From NCBI GenBank assembly GCA_033297205.1, contig MU859091.1:179196-243195 (forward strand): a stretch of 64,000 bases of DNA. The letters run 5' to 3'. The notes under the pieces are model-generated. The model was not told where the DNA came from. It ran no database searches and worked only from the letters and a program-made list of their open reading frames with translations. This document shows, piece after piece, positions 43,550-56,118 of the stretch. Positions within the stretch are counted from its first letter, which is position 1; each line of letters begins with the position of its first letter. The position numbers and the translations under genes are program-made. This stretch comes from Pseudoneurospora amorphoporcata (Eukaryota; Ascomycota; Sordariomycetes; Sordariales; Sordariaceae).

Positions 43550-44868
43550 TCAAGGTCCATACGTCGGCCAAAGTGAAGGGACATCAGGAACAGGTGCATC
43601 CTCAGGGATGGGTCGTTTGATGTCACCTGTCGCTGGCGAGCCCATCATGTTGGCGCCGTTCTTGTCGGGGCTGCTGCGGCCGCCCCTAGCAGCAGCCGCC
43701 ACCGCAGCCTTCAACCTCCGGCTCTGTTCAAGGGTAGCCGCCCACAGGGATCGGAGCTGCACGTCCTCCGCCACATCCTCACGATAGAGCCGCAGGCGGG
43801 TCTCTCCGTCCGGGGCGTACTTTGGTCGGTGCAGATTTGTGATTTCCTCCATGATGAACTTGAGGACGCCTTCAGAGCATCGTTTCCGTGGGAGCAGGGC
43901 GTCGGGTGACCCCACGTAACGCCTGGTAACGTCGACCGCGCCCTCGCGTGAGAAGGCAATAACGTAGGACATCTTCTTCCCCCAGTTCTTGTAATACATG
44001 TGAGGCATATCCCAAGCCTCTTCGCAGCTGTCGACATGGACCCATCGTTGTTGATGCTCCGAGTAGATTTCCGTCCACAGGTAGTCTTCCTGGCACCACA
44101 CCCAGCGAGCTCGGATGTCAAGAGCTCGGCAAAGCATGGTGAAGACGTTGGCGAAGTCACCAGCCCTTCCACGCTTTACTCGTAGTAATTGCCACGCCTC
44201 CGTATAGCGTGGGAATCGCTCAAATGCCCCGCAGGCTACGCATTGGTATAACTCGACCCACGTCGCACTATGAGCTCTCTCTTCTGGTGTAGGCGCAACA
44301 TTGCGAATTTTATTCGTAGGTGACAGACATTCGGAGCATGGAGGATTGTTCACAAAAGTGAAGAATGATCGGCGGAACCACCTGTGTAGTCGCGAGTTAG
44401 CGGGCGGAAGAAACAGACAAACATCCATCATGACATTGAAGCCGGACAGGGGACAGCAACGCACCTAAGCAGAGCCCTGACCATACACTCCTGATGACTC
44501 CATTCCGGTCTTGTTTTCCCCAGGCTTGCAGCTTTTGCTTGGAAAAGTTCCACCTCCTCTTCTGCTTCTTGGGATAACCTGTCGAGTGGAATTTGCTGTA
44601 AGGCTTCGTCGAGTAGGCCGGGATTCTCGTAGTTTAGTGGTATATGAGACATTGCTATTAGGTATTTTTCGAAGTTCTGGGCCTCCTTGTCTTCTTGCGC
44701 GGGCGGCTCGGGGACTACTGGTTGTGAAAGAAGATCGGGTATGACTTGTAGGTCGAATTTCTGGTCGCGGTTTGACATCTGCGCAAACCTGAGCTGTAGA
44801 TCGCGCGCCACGCTCTTCACATGGTCGTCTAATGGGTAACTCCCCCTTCCTGGATTGTTTCCTGCCAT
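43550..44868 (-). CDS. png1: PNG1, peptide:N-glycanase-like protein lacking catalytic Cys and His
   Basis: Two exons, 44465-44868 and 43550-44381 (83-nt intron, GTGCGT donor, ACACAG acceptor), give 411 residues. The transglutaminase-like core matches PNGases: zinc cysteines C150-x2-C153 and C182-x2-C185, FPRY, then KRGRAGDF, WVWCQEDYLW, RWVHVDSCEEAWD and KKMSYVIAFS. Compared with yeast Png1, the catalytic Cys of the GRCGE motif is Ala208 (GCT at 44162-44164), and the catalytic His of DHVW is Tyr235; Asp252 remains. It therefore should not deglycosylate by the usual mechanism. N. crassa PNG1 is reported to be essential for polarity despite lacking enzymatic activity, which this sequence explains. 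No PUB or PAW domain is present; there is an Ala-rich basic helix near the C-terminus. Confidence 0.95.
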
Positions 44869-47709
44869 GGTCGCTTGTAGTATCCAGTCGCTGCTTCGGC
44901 TATGTTGTGTCGCCTTTATGATTTGTCGTATTCGGTCAGTGTCGTCGGTCGTATGTCTCTCTGCCCGTCGTGAATCGTCGCGGTAAATGTCAATCGAGAT
45001 CGATTCGATACTCTAGGAAGTAAGCGCTTGTCAGGAAAGTCAGCATTCGCTTCGTCGTATCTTGGCGTCCAGGCTGACTATGAGGCGAATTGACATACAG
45101 CTGTCGGTAGACAAGCGCGGATAGTTGCGCTACGGTTAATTCCCTGCTGGAACCCGCTGATGCAATGTCGGCGATCGAACTAGTAGATATGATGCTGTTG
45201 AAGATCCCAATGAAGGGCTTCGGGTGTTCGAAGATGTGAAATGGTGTCGCGCTTCGTCGCTATGCGTTTGAAAATTCGAGGGTCGGCGTTGTAAGCTCGC
45301 GACGGCGAGGACGCTTCTAGGAGATGGGGGGGATCGTATTAGCGCCATCTCGACCAGCGAGGGCGAAATGATGTGGTGTTGATCGATATGCGAAAGGGAA
45401 GAGTCGGTCATGTCGGAAGGATTGGGCGTTATCGGCTAGGTCTAGGGAGTCTTTGAGAAGATATAGTTGGGACTCACAAGCTTCGGACGTCTCCCTTGGC
45501 GCATCCACCTCGTAAGTGCTGCGGGTTTCTGCCGGTCGTCTGATGTTGCTGCAACCGTCAGCTTGGAAGATGCAGAGGAAATGCAGCGATCACCAAATGA
45601 ATGGCAGAAGAAAGAAGTCGCAGACAGAAGGAGTGAATGCGTGTCGGGTATGAACCGGACCGGAGTGCACGAGTGGTTTGGGGGTTTCAGCCTACTCACC
45701 TCTACGGACGACTTTACTGACTGTACTGTAGTCTACAGACTTGCACCGAGGCGAAAGAATGGAAAGGTTCGTCACTTCCTCTTCACACACACAAATTCGG
45801 GCCTTCTCAGCAGCAGTAGTGCATGCCGCCCAAATCGAAATCTGCCGCGATGGAATGGAAGTGAGCGAAGCAACAATAAAAAAAGAGGATATAAAGAGTA
45901 TGGATGGTAGTAAGAAAAAGTCACTGGTTGTCGTCGCTACTTCTCCATTGTGTTGCACTTCACAGAGTCTCCTCAGCTGTCTTACGTGTCTCTGCCCTTC
46001 TTACTACCAACTCGTCGCCCGTTCAATGAAACGGCAACTACAACTCAGTCGAGAAAGAGAGGTTCGGACCAGGTCAGAACGCGCGTATACTGACGTACTG
46101 GCCAATCAGAACCGTACCTTTGCTGGTCGGTGCCCTCCCGTAAGTGGGGCCCCTCTAGAAAACCATCCGCGACCGCCCAGCAGGCGACAAACTTGAGCTC
46201 GCTCTCGTAGTAGCCGGGCAGGTCGCACGTACTATCAGATAGTATCAGGTTGGTGTTACCCTTGGTTCAAGGTGGCTAATATCAGCTGTCTCGAGGTACC
46301 GCTCTAACAAGAGAGTCGGGGGCAACGAATTGTCTCTGGACCGGCCTAGAGTCGCGCTAGCCATTCAGGGATGGATGACGAAGCTTCAGCACCGCTAACC
46401 GTCAAAGTTTGGTGATCACGACCCGACAGCCGACGATATCTGTCTCTGTTGAGAACGTGCAGAATACATACCTATGAGTACGTACGGACGGTATCTTTCC
46501 CACACAATCTTCCTTTTATTTCCGCCGTATCCTAGTCATGCGCTTCAACATCCTTTGCCGCACTTCAAACACACACTCATTGATCCCATAGGCAAAGAGA
46601 GAGATGGATGAAGTGGTGGTCACGCTGGTCCCTTTTTTGCTTACGCTCAGCCTCACCCACCCACAGTTCATCGCCCAGTTGCGACTTGCGCCCGCCCCAG
46701 GGACATCCCCACTGTCACAATTTTATCGCCTCAGTCCGTCCCTTTTCCGTCCACAACGTTACCTTTTGCTCGCCGCAGTTGGTGACCATTTCCCCGGAGT
46801 CTAGAGGCATTTGCGAATTGGTGTTTGAATGTCCCGAACCCAGCGGTCTGTCCGTTCGGATGATGCGTCCGAACTAGTCTTCCTTTTCTTCAAGTGCTCT
46901 TTGACGCGGGGCCAGAGCAAAGGAAGTTGGTCATGGTACATGCAGCTTGCGCACCTAGGGAGGCACGGGCACGGCGCGTTCCCATGGTGCTTACGCGGCG
47001 CCCCGGTTCCCGGGCCTTCTCCGCTGCAGTGTCTTGACATGTTCTTCACCACTTACTCCACTTTTAACGACGGTGCGATCGTTGGGTCGAGATGACCGTA
47101 CACAGAGGGCAATAATTGCTAGTGGTAACAGGAGCGTACGCAGCGAACGGTTCGTAATCAGAGCTGTGTTTTTAGACTGTCAAAGGGTATCGCGAGATCA
47201 GCAATATTTAGAGATCACCCGCAGCTTTCAGCGCGCATTCATCTCGCAGCGACTGACAAGTAGCAAGTCCGGTTTTAGTGCATGGCGTAAAACAGGATGA
47301 ATGTATTTGGCTGAAACCTGGTGTCGTTGTCTCAATTCGAAGATTCCAAAGCGGTCTTTGCATGTGATGGCCTATTGATAATGACCGTGCGACCGCAGAC
47401 CAAGATAAACTTCCGAGTGTCGGCACCAATAACGCGCGGTGCTTTATCATCGGTCTAGTACTCCGTGTTTCTGGATGCTCACCGGCGCAAGCTAAGACTG
47501 GTGTAGTCAAACACGAGAAAAGGGCTCATTTATAAGCACAAGCATCGTGGTATCTTTGAAGTAGAATTCCTAATCTTGACGAATAATCTCTTCAATTGCT
47601 TTTGCATACGCGTAACTCCGATTTGCGGTATATCCTAACCTCTACGGCCCTATTCGCCGACAAGACCCCATTATATGCGACTCCTCATGCATACACATGC
47701 TAACAACGT
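44869..47709. other. Long intergenic region upstream of png1 (about 2.8 kb)
   Basis: It holds the png1 promoter/leader and the 3' side of utp4. Minus-strand frames at 45136-45508 lie in the probable png1 leader; the upper one has a real ATG (MDAPRETSEAC…) and contains a GTGAGT donor, so a spliced leader or upstream ORF is possible. A 147-codon + frame at 45467-45910 lacks an ATG start. No RNA gene recognised. Confidence 0.5.
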
Positions 47710-50409
47710 TTACCTCTCCCGCTCACCATTGGAGAAGTACCTTGGGGGTACTTCACAGTCCCAGCTCGGCCTCTCAACAAGAGCGACCTCAAGCGGCGGG
47801 ATCGGAACGCCCTCCGACACTCCGTTGGATTCCTCCACGGTTTCGCTGTCGAGAGGCACGATGCCTAAAATGGGTCGGTACTGATACGTATGCCACCACT
47901 TGGCCTTCTGCTTCACTGTATCCTTCTTTTGCTCCTCTCTGCTTTCGCCGTCACGCAGGCGCTGAAGCTCGCCGCCATCCACATCCTCGTCATCGTCATC
48001 ATCCTCATCTTCGACACCGCTGCTGGCAGCGCCCTTCTGGTCATCGGCATCCGCCATCTCGACATCCACCCAGCCTGTGGCGCCGTCCTGTCCGGCAACG
48101 GCCGCCCTGATCGTGTGGGGGGCAATAGCGTTCTGGCTGTCCATCTTGCCGCCTGCGCCGTTCTCCTTGCCATCTCTCTTGCGCTTCAGGCCAGCCATTT
48201 GCTTGGAGAGAGCAGAGGCGTCCTGGCTATCCAGATCCTGAGATAGATCCAACATGAAGAGGAAGGAAATGCCGTAGATCCAGACACGTGGGCCTTGCCA
48301 TACGACACCCTTGACCAAATCTCTGGTGACACGGAGTTGTTCTGGGAGCTTGGCGTATGTGTTGCGGCGGGACCAGTCTGCGAGGGCGCCGCGAAGGGGG
48401 TTGAATACAAGAACCTGTTTTAGTGTTGTGATGGCCAAAAGGGTATAGTCTTCGCCCTCCAGGCGGGGAGTCTTGGAAAACGAGAGGACAACAGGAGCCG
48501 AGTCCAGCTTGGGGATGAGGGCTGCATTGGGATTGCGTACCCAGCGCTCACTAGTAGCATCCTTCTGATCTTCTTCCTCATCATCTGATGACTCGCTTGA
48601 CGAAGCGTCGTCAGCCTCCTTATTCGTACCATTCGTCTCCTCTCCTGGGACGCGTAATACCCAGGTATCGATCCATCCGGCGATATCAGCGACGCTGAAC
48701 ATCTTGCTGTCAGGGGAGAAGGCCATTTGTGTGACGTTTCGGTCGTAGGTACCAAGACCACCAAGAAGGATGTTCTTCGGGATTTGCCGGTGGAGGCGGC
48801 GCAGCTTGGAGGGAGCAGAAACAGCGTATCCGTCCTCGTTCACGGTGATTTCCGCCGCCATGACATTGCTGCCACTCTCAACCCAGGACAACCAACGCCT
48901 GTCGGGAGAGATTTCCACCTTCATAGCTCCGTGACCAGCGCTCGCAACCTCAACCTTCTTGATCTTGAGCTGTTGCGAATCGGTAATATCGAGCTGGAAG
49001 GCCTTGATGTCGGTAGCAGTAGACGCGACAAGGAAGGTACCATCCTCGCTGATGGCGGCCGAAGTAATATTGTGATCGCCCTTGACGTAGATCTGGGCGA
49101 TGAGTTTCCGTGTCTTGCGCAGTTCAGTGGTGGCGACGGCACCGTTCAGGAGATCGCGCGACGGGCTGGAGAGGTGCCAGATGCGAACCTCGTTGTCCCA
49201 CCAGCTGACAACGAACCGGGCCTTTGATGCGCTCTTGGCATTGACGGTTTGGGGAAGATGTGGGAGAGTGCGGTGGAACTCCTTGCCTGCCGCACGAAGG
49301 GGCATAACAACGGGACTGGCATCAGGACCTGTAATTCAAGGAGAAGTCAGCATAAAACGAAAAAGAAAACAATGTGAGCAACGTGACTAACCTCCAGAAA
49401 CCACGACACTCATGCCCTTGCCCTCGAAAGAGGCCATGGTCTTGACGTCATGGCCGTGATACCTCCTGTGGAAAGCCTTGGACCAGCGACCGGGTTGTCC
49501 AGCAACCGGCTCGTACAGGGCCGTCCGCCTATCCATACCACCAGACACAATCTTCCTGCCATCAGCACTGACAGCCAGGCACAAGACGTCCTGAGTATGA
49601 CTTTGTATCCTCTGGGCTTGAGTATAAGTCTTGCCGTCCCAAATGCACACCTGACCAGTCGAGTCGCCGGAGACAATGTCACCGTTCGGTAGGCACTTGA
49701 CGGACCAGACGATGATGTTCTTGGAGGCGGAGGAGTGGTCGGAGCCGAGGGTCATTTGCTGGAGAAGCGAGCCGTTTCGGATGTCGTAGGCGCAGATGGT
49801 ACTGTTGGAGCAGCCGACAATGACAACATTCCTGGACTGGAAGCAGATGCTGACCATCTTGACCTTCTTGGAGGGGGCCCTGATCAAGCTCTTCTGAAAC
49901 TTGAGGTCGCCATCTTCGATCGAGTATATGACGAGGTTGCCGTCAACGGTGCCGGCGACGAGCTTTCTAGGGCCGTGGAGGTCGGAGGAAGGGGGTTGGA
50001 CACCGAGGCACCAGATCTCGCCGTGCTGGCCGCTCGCGTGCTTCTTCGCGCGGGCCTTTTCGAGGTCCCATTCGGTGATGGTGTTGGTGTAGCCGACACT
50101 GAACAGACGCGACTTTCCGTGGATGATCTTGCCGTCGGCCATTTCCTCGTCGGTGTCGGTAACCCAGACCAGGCCGTCGATGCTCCGGTCATTGCCACCG
50201 GGGATCAACAGCTCCTGGTGCCAGGAACCATTGAGGGGGTTCCAGATTTCGATGTCGCCATTGGCGCGACCAACGGCAAGGCGCACCTGGATGTTCTTCT
50301 GGAGGTTCCTCTTGCCGGCTGGGACGGGCGGAAGGGCGGCGTGGGAAAAGGCGACGGCGTTGATGGCGGAAGCGGGATAGGGAACGAAGCGACACCTGTG
50401 AATATCCAT
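47710..50409 (-). CDS. utp4: U3 snoRNP/t-UTP component Utp4 (Cirhin)
   Basis: Two exons, 49392-50409 and 47710-49328 (63-nt intron, GTTAGT donor, TTACAG acceptor), give 878 residues. The start MDIHRCRFVPY…SAINAVAFSH is the characteristic Utp4/Cirhin N-terminus and is the first ATG of the frame. WD40-type repeats run through the protein (for example LAVGRANGDIEIWN, LVAGTVDGNLVIYS, DIVSGDSTGQVCIWD, RKIVSGGMDRRTALYEP, FVVSWWDNEVRIWHL, FSVADIAGWIDTWVL), forming two predicted propellers. Acidic, Ser/Asp-rich loops interrupt the C-terminal half (SSSESSDDEEEDQKD; DEDDDDDEDVDGG). Utp4 is in the t-UTP/UTP-A complex, which binds nascent 35S pre-rRNA in the nucleolus and supports 18S rRNA processing. 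Confidence 0.95.
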
Positions 50410-51499
50410 GTTTGCTGTTGTTGTCGGGTATTTATTAGGTGAGGAGAAGGAGGGGCCCGGGTTCGGGTGCGGGTGTGTGGGTGGGCGTCGAGCCTCAGAG
50501 CGGCCAATCGAAGTATCGTCGAAAGGAAAGCCGGTCTCTGCTGGATGTTTGGGCTCTTCTTTCCTCTTGGTATGTTTGTCGGCGGGGTCCTGCACGCTCT
50601 GCGATTCGGATCTTCTGTAATCTGAATTGGAAGTGAACTTTTTTTTTTCTGCCGGTTCGTTAACCTTTGCGCCAAGCAAGTCGGTGAACCATTAAGGTGT
50701 GGTCTGTGCGCGTCGGGGGGTGGCCCCCTGACCCGGGGGATCATTTGCTGCTTGCTGTCAACGAAAGCGTGCAGTGAATGTGCCTGCCCGAAAACACCAA
50801 TCACCCCGCCGAGACTGCCCCACCAATTCCCTCGATTGTGTCATTGTCGAAGGCAGGAACGACGTCTGTGTTGGAGTCAACTTTGATGCGGATGCCATTG
50901 TTGGTTATTAGTCCGTCCCCAGCTGAAGAATTCCCGGTGTTTACTCCAGGGTTTCATGTAGTGACATCTTGAAGTAATTTTCATTTCAGGAGCTTCATCC
51001 GCGCGTTTGGAGACTTCGGACGCATCTGATCTCCAATAACTTCAGAGACGCTCGATAGGACACAACCAGCACTCGCTGCTTACTGTTTGACAAAGAGGAC
51101 TGCACTTTTAGCAACGATTTCTCAACCAACAGCTCTGGCATCCCCGCCCTTACATGTGAAGGGTGAACCAACGGCGGGCCGCGTGAGATCGGCGTAAGTT
51201 GGATTAGCAAAGAGACCCGGCACTAACAAAAGGTAACGGCCGATGTCTCCACTCCCACCCACTATTAACGGCGTTACTGGACTTCGATTCGTCAGGAGAG
51301 CAACTCAACTACCGAACCATCTCAAGCCTCTTGTGTCTTGAACGTTTCCTTTCCTCTTTAATTTTTCTAATCATCATCCAGGTTGAAGTAAGGATATCGT
51401 ATCCATCACCGACAGAGTACAGGTTACGGCTCATCCAGGACACTTCCGATCCTACACGCTCATCTCTTCTGGAGCTCTACAACGCCAACCACCACAGCC
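50410..51499. promoter_or_regulatory. Divergent utp4/npt1 promoter region
   Basis: About 1.1 kb. The utp4 frame remains open upstream of its ATG to about 50,679 but without an in-frame ATG. The npt1 side shows a CAACTACCG… pyrimidine-rich leader ending ACCACAGCC before the start codon. No other gene. Confidence 0.6.
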
Positions 51500-52991
51500 A
51501 TGGACTTTAACAGCTCTTTGCCTCACCCGGCGGGGGTCATCTCGTTCCTCGACACCGATTTGTATAAGTTGACGATGCAATGCGCCGTCCTCAAGTATTT
51601 CAAAGAGGTTCCTGTCACCTACTCCTTCACAAACCGCACGCCCGAGAAGAAGTTGTCCCGCGAAGCTTTCGTCTGGCTCGAGGAACAGGTTATGAAGCTC
51701 GGAAATATCAGCCTTTCCCCCGAAGAGCTCCAGTACCTCAAGACTCACTGCCCATACCTAACCGAAGAATACCTCGAGTACCTCTCCGAATTCCGCCTTC
51801 GGCCGCGAGAGCAGGTCACCGTTCAGTTCCGGCCTGTCGATGACTCGGATCTCGGAGATATTCACTACAATATCAAGGGCACATGGGCCGAGACTATTCT
51901 CTACGAAATTCCGCTCCTAGCGCTCACTTCTGAAGCCTACTTCAAGTTCATGGACAAGGACTGGGAGTATGAGGGCCAGGAAGAGAAGGCTTTCGAAAAG
52001 GGTATGCGCCTTCTCGAGGCCGGTTGCGTGTTCTCAGAATTCGGAACGCGCCGGCGCCGCGACTACCACACGCAGGCTTTGGTGTTTAGGGGTCTCACCA
52101 AGGCGGCCAAGGAAGCCGAGAAGAAGGGCCTGGCAGGCAAGCTCTCCGGTACTAGCAATGTTCACCTCGCTATGCGCTTCAATATCCCACCCGTTGGCAC
52201 CGTTGCGCATGAGTGGTTTATGGGCAACGCCGCCATCGTTGGCGACTACAAGTCCGCTACAGAGGAAGCTCTTTCCCGCTGGGTTGGATGCTACGGCCCT
52301 GGTGTCCTCGGTATCGCGCTCACAGATACCTTTGGAACTCCTGAATTCCTTAAGGCGTTCAGCAAGCCTATGTCGTCCTCTGGCGAGCCAGTTCCCCAGC
52401 CAAGGCATCGCAAGATGAGTATGGCCGATACTTTTATCTCCGCAGCGAAGGAGATTATCAAGGACCTCCACCCCGACAAGACCTATGCCGAAGTCTTTAC
52501 TGGTGTCCGCCAGGATTCCGGTGATCCAAAGGAGTTCGTCAAGGTCATGCGCAAGTTCTATGATGAACAAGGCATCAAGGACAAGAAGGTCATTGTCTTT
52601 TCCGACTCGCTCGACATCGATAGGTGCCTGGAGTACAAGCAGGTCGCTGAAGAGGCCGGCTTCCAGCCTACCTTTGGTGTTGGTACCTTCTTTACCAATG
52701 ACTTTGTCCACAAGTCTACCGGCAAGAAGTCCACGCCCCTGAATATTGTCATCAAGCTGAGCTCGGCTGCGGGAAATCCAGCAGTCAAGATCAGGTAAAA
52801 ACCATTCTTTCAAGCCGTCGCTTTTGGCATACGACTAACATTTTTCTCCTAGTGACAACGCGGGCAAGAACACCGGAGACAAGGCGACGGTCGAGAAGGT
52901 CAAGCGAGAACTTGGATACATCGAAAAGGACTGGAGCGAGGGCGATGAGTCGGCAAGATGGGGTCGTGAGGGTGATGCTGCTAAGGCATGA
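51500..52991 (+). CDS. npt1: Nicotinate phosphoribosyltransferase
   Basis: Two exons, 51500-52794 and 52853-52991 (58-nt intron, GTAAAA donor, CCTAG acceptor), give 477 residues. The family is clear: DTDLYKLTMQ near the N-terminus, FSEFGTRRRRDYHTQAL, SGTSNVHLAMRF, PPVGTVAHEWFMG, GVRQDSGDP and FGVGTFFTND. His237 in GTVAHE matches the histidine that is autophosphorylated by ATP in the yeast and bacterial enzymes. The reaction converts nicotinate and PRPP to nicotinate mononucleotide, coupled to ATP hydrolysis, the first step of the Preiss-Handler NAD salvage path. The last exon (DNAGKNTGDKATV…) provides the conserved end of the barrel and a charged tail. Confidence 0.96.
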
Positions 52992-53408
52992 GTCTTCAGT
53001 TTTGGTCTTTGGGAGGTTATACTTACGTCTTCGAACGACGAAGACAGATAACACCTAGAAATGAGGAAGCTCTCAGCTGTGCGTCATTGGAACTTCGATC
53101 TCAAGGTTGCTGTGCTATAGAGGTAGTAGCTACCTACTACCGCACCATGAGTCCAGACACAAGTGAAGGGTCAATTGGTTACAGTGCATGGTCGGGATTC
53201 GGAAGGATCGATGCAGAGTGGAGGGAAAGGGCGATGGATGATGCATTCACTTGTCATTTTGAGTTCGCAACTGCCATTTATATCTTCGTGCCTTCCTTCC
53301 CTTTGAGTCGAGCACTTAAAACAGCAAAACCCTACCGGTATTGCAGGAACTGTCACCATTCAATTTCCCACCTGATCTAACACCGGCCTGTTCACGTCTT
53401 CCCAACAA
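52992..53408. other. Intergenic, npt1 3' region and permease promoter
   Basis: About 400 bp. A GTAGTAGCTACCTACTACC imperfect inverted motif lies near 53,125. No coding sequence supported. Confidence 0.6.
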
Positions 53409-55517
53409 ATGGATAGTTCACATCAACCATCGGTCGACGAAAAACGGAGTACGCGGACCGGAGGCAGTCCGGAAGGCCGAGACGAGATCGTTGCCGCAGT
53501 CGAGAATGGAGTCGCCGTCAATGCTTCTGGATACCGAGACCAGCTCGAACGACAATACAGCCTCTTGGGCTTGGCTGGTATTGCAATTACAGTCGACAAC
53601 GCCTGGATAGTTCTCGGGTCGTCTATCTTGGTGTCCATTCGTACGTACCAGACTCAAGAGGTCACTCTACTGCTGGAGTTGTTCCATGACATCAATGGCC
53701 GGTAACTAATATCGGCGCTGTGTGGTAGTCAATGGTGGCCCGCCTGGTCTTATCTTTGGTCTTATTGTTGCAGTTTTCTATTACAGCTTCATTGGGGCTG
53801 GATTGGCTGAGGTGCGTACAAGGAATCATCAATTGTTGGAGACCGCGTAAATAGGGGCGTTAAATCGGATGTCTGACATTTCCTTTCTTACCATGTAGCT
53901 TGCATCGGCTGTTCCAACTGCTGGTGGTGTTTACCACTGGGCTACTATCGGTAAGTTTCCTCCCGTCCGCATCTTGGCATCTCTCAGAGGCTACAAAGCC
54001 GAGACTAACATAACTACCAGCTGGCGGTCCAAAATATGGACGGATCCTCGGCTTCTTTACCGGCTGGATCAACTTCTACGGATGGATGTTCGACCTCGCC
54101 GCCCTGATCCAGATCATGGCCAACATCTGCATCAGCATGTACTCCGTCTACCACCAGACTACTTACACCTACGAGCCATGGCAGGTGTACATCACCTACC
54201 TGCTTGTCCTCTGGCTTTGCACGGCAGCTGTGATCTTTGCCAACCGAGTGATCCCGCACACCCAGAATATCGGCATGTTCTTCGTCATTGTCGGCGGAAT
54301 TATCACTATCATTGTCATCTCAGCCATGCCCAGATGTCACGCCAGCAACCACTTTGTGTGGGGGTCCTTCACCGAGAATAACCTCACGGGATGGCCGGGG
54401 GGTTTGGCGTTTTTGTTGGGGGTCTTGAACGGGGCATTTACCGTGGGCACGCCAGATGCTGTTACTCATATGGCTGAGGAGCTGCCTCATCTGAAGAAGG
54501 ATCTCCCGAAGGCAATTGGGCTGCAGATTGGTCTAGGATTTCTATGTAAGAGCTGACGCACTTTCTCTCGGTATACTCTCAGCTAACTCCATCCCTAGAT
54601 GCATTCTGCTTCGCTATTTCTCTCTGCTACGCCATAACCGATATCGACGCCCTCCAAGGTGGCTTTAACACTTACCCGCTTGCCAACATTTACGCTCAAG
54701 CGACTGCCCACGCCGACGGGGCCCCCAACCATGGCGCTACCTTCGGTCTCCTCTTCATCATCTTCTGCTCCTCACTCCTCTGCTGCGTCGGCACGGTACT
54801 GACCAACTCGCGCACCTACTGGGCTTTGGCACGAGACAATGCTGTTCCTTTATCCCCTCTTTTTTCCAAGGTAAACGAGAAACTCGGTTGTCCTGTCCCT
54901 GCCACTCTGTTCGTCGGTAAGTCTTTTACTTATATCTTCCCCCTTTTGGTTCAACCGAAAATAGAACCAGAACCTGACGAATCCCCCCCCAAAAAGCAAC
55001 AATAGCGACAGCCCTAGGCGCCATTCCCCTCGGCTCGCCCACTGCCTTCCTCAACCTAACCGGCTCCTTCATCATCCTAACCACCACCTCGTACGCGATC
55101 CCGTTGGCCGCCAACGTTCTGACCCGACGCCAATATCTCCCCTCCGCCACTGGCTCATTTAGTTTGGGCAAATTCGGCATGCCAATCAACACCCTAGCAG
55201 TACTCTTCATTGTCCTGTTCAACACCCTCTTTTGTTTCCCGTTTGTCTACCCAACTTCGACAGAAACGATGAATTACAATAGTGTGATTCTGGTGGGGGT
55301 GGTGGCGCTCACGGCGGTGTGGTGGGTAGTACATGCTAGGAGGAACTATCCTGGGCCGAAGATTATGCGGCTTTATACCCATGATGGTGTCCCTAGTGAT
55401 GGAAGAAATGTGCAGGTGAGTGAGGGTGTTGAGGTGCCTGTTGGACGTGGTGAGGGAGGTGTAGAAGGATTGGAAGAGAAGGAGAAGAATGAGAGTGATG
55501 GTGGAAGGCTCCCATAG
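53409..55517 (+). CDS. APC-superfamily amino-acid/choline-type permease
   Basis: Six exons: 53409-53640, 53729-53811, 53899-53950, 54021-54545, 54599-54916 and 54997-55517. All junctions keep phase and give 576 residues. About 50 hydrophilic N-terminal residues lead into the family motif ITVDNAWIVLGSSI…NGGPPGLIFG of the fungal GABA/choline permease group. Then come about 12 hydrophobic segments, including ASAVPTAGGVYHWATI, FTGWINFYGWMFD, GAFTVGTPDAVTHMAEELP and CCVGTVLTNSRTYWALARDNAVPLS. The tail is acidic and Gly-rich. It is a plasma-membrane uptake protein; by similarity choline (Hnm1-like) or GABA is the likely substrate, which cannot be settled here. The fifth intron has an unusual acceptor, C-rich then AAAAAG. 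Highest intron density in the window. Confidence 0.9.
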
Positions 55518-56044
55518 AGTCGGGGACGGCGACTGAGGCTGTCTGTTAGCGCCGGTCCTAGATTTGGGAACCGTGTCTCGTTAATTTGAGGGGATCTTTG
55601 TTAGATTAAAGTCATATTTCAAGGACCATCCCCAGTGCATCGTGGCTCCAGATATATCACGTCCGGGCAGACATGAATCAGAAGGGAGTTGTGTCAAATA
55701 CCCTTCCAATCCTCTTCGTTCCATCCACAGTAACAGTTGGGACCGAAGAAAGCCATTGCCGTTGTGTCACTGCCTACTAAAATTTGGTCATCTTCGCAAC
55801 ATCTCCCCGAGCCCCACTACCTTGACCGGACCCGGTGCTCCGAATAGGCTCCCTACTTAGATCTATGTAGCAAACATTTTTCTGTCCTACGCCTAGCCAC
55901 ATACGCCGGCACCTCTATGCGCCCAATCTCGCATAACTCAAAACAGACTACGCAGTTACCCTTTGAACCCTTGAGATCGGAGGTAAGACGGAGAACCCGT
56001 CTATCGGTAACGATGAGTGTCCTGTGTGACTGTCCATTACTATG

Positions 56045-56118
56045 ATGTATGTAACCTACCGGCTGGTCTTTGTAACCTGCTAAATGGCCTATGTAACCAG
56101 CCGGATGATCCGTGAAAT
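56045..56118 (+). repeat. Short imperfect tandem repeat with GTAACC core (3 units)
   Basis: Three units of about 20-25 bp share (T)GTAACC followed by (C/G)CCGG or TGC and a GATC/GGTC-like end. The match is imperfect. Confidence 0.55.

Noticed and set aside
45467..45910. 147-codon + frame
   Set aside because: Starts with TTG, no family similarity, overlaps likely png1 leader on the other strand.
49387..50679. Upstream extension of the utp4 frame by about 90 codons
   Set aside because: No ATG in the extension, and MDIHRCRFVPY is the known N-terminus of the family.
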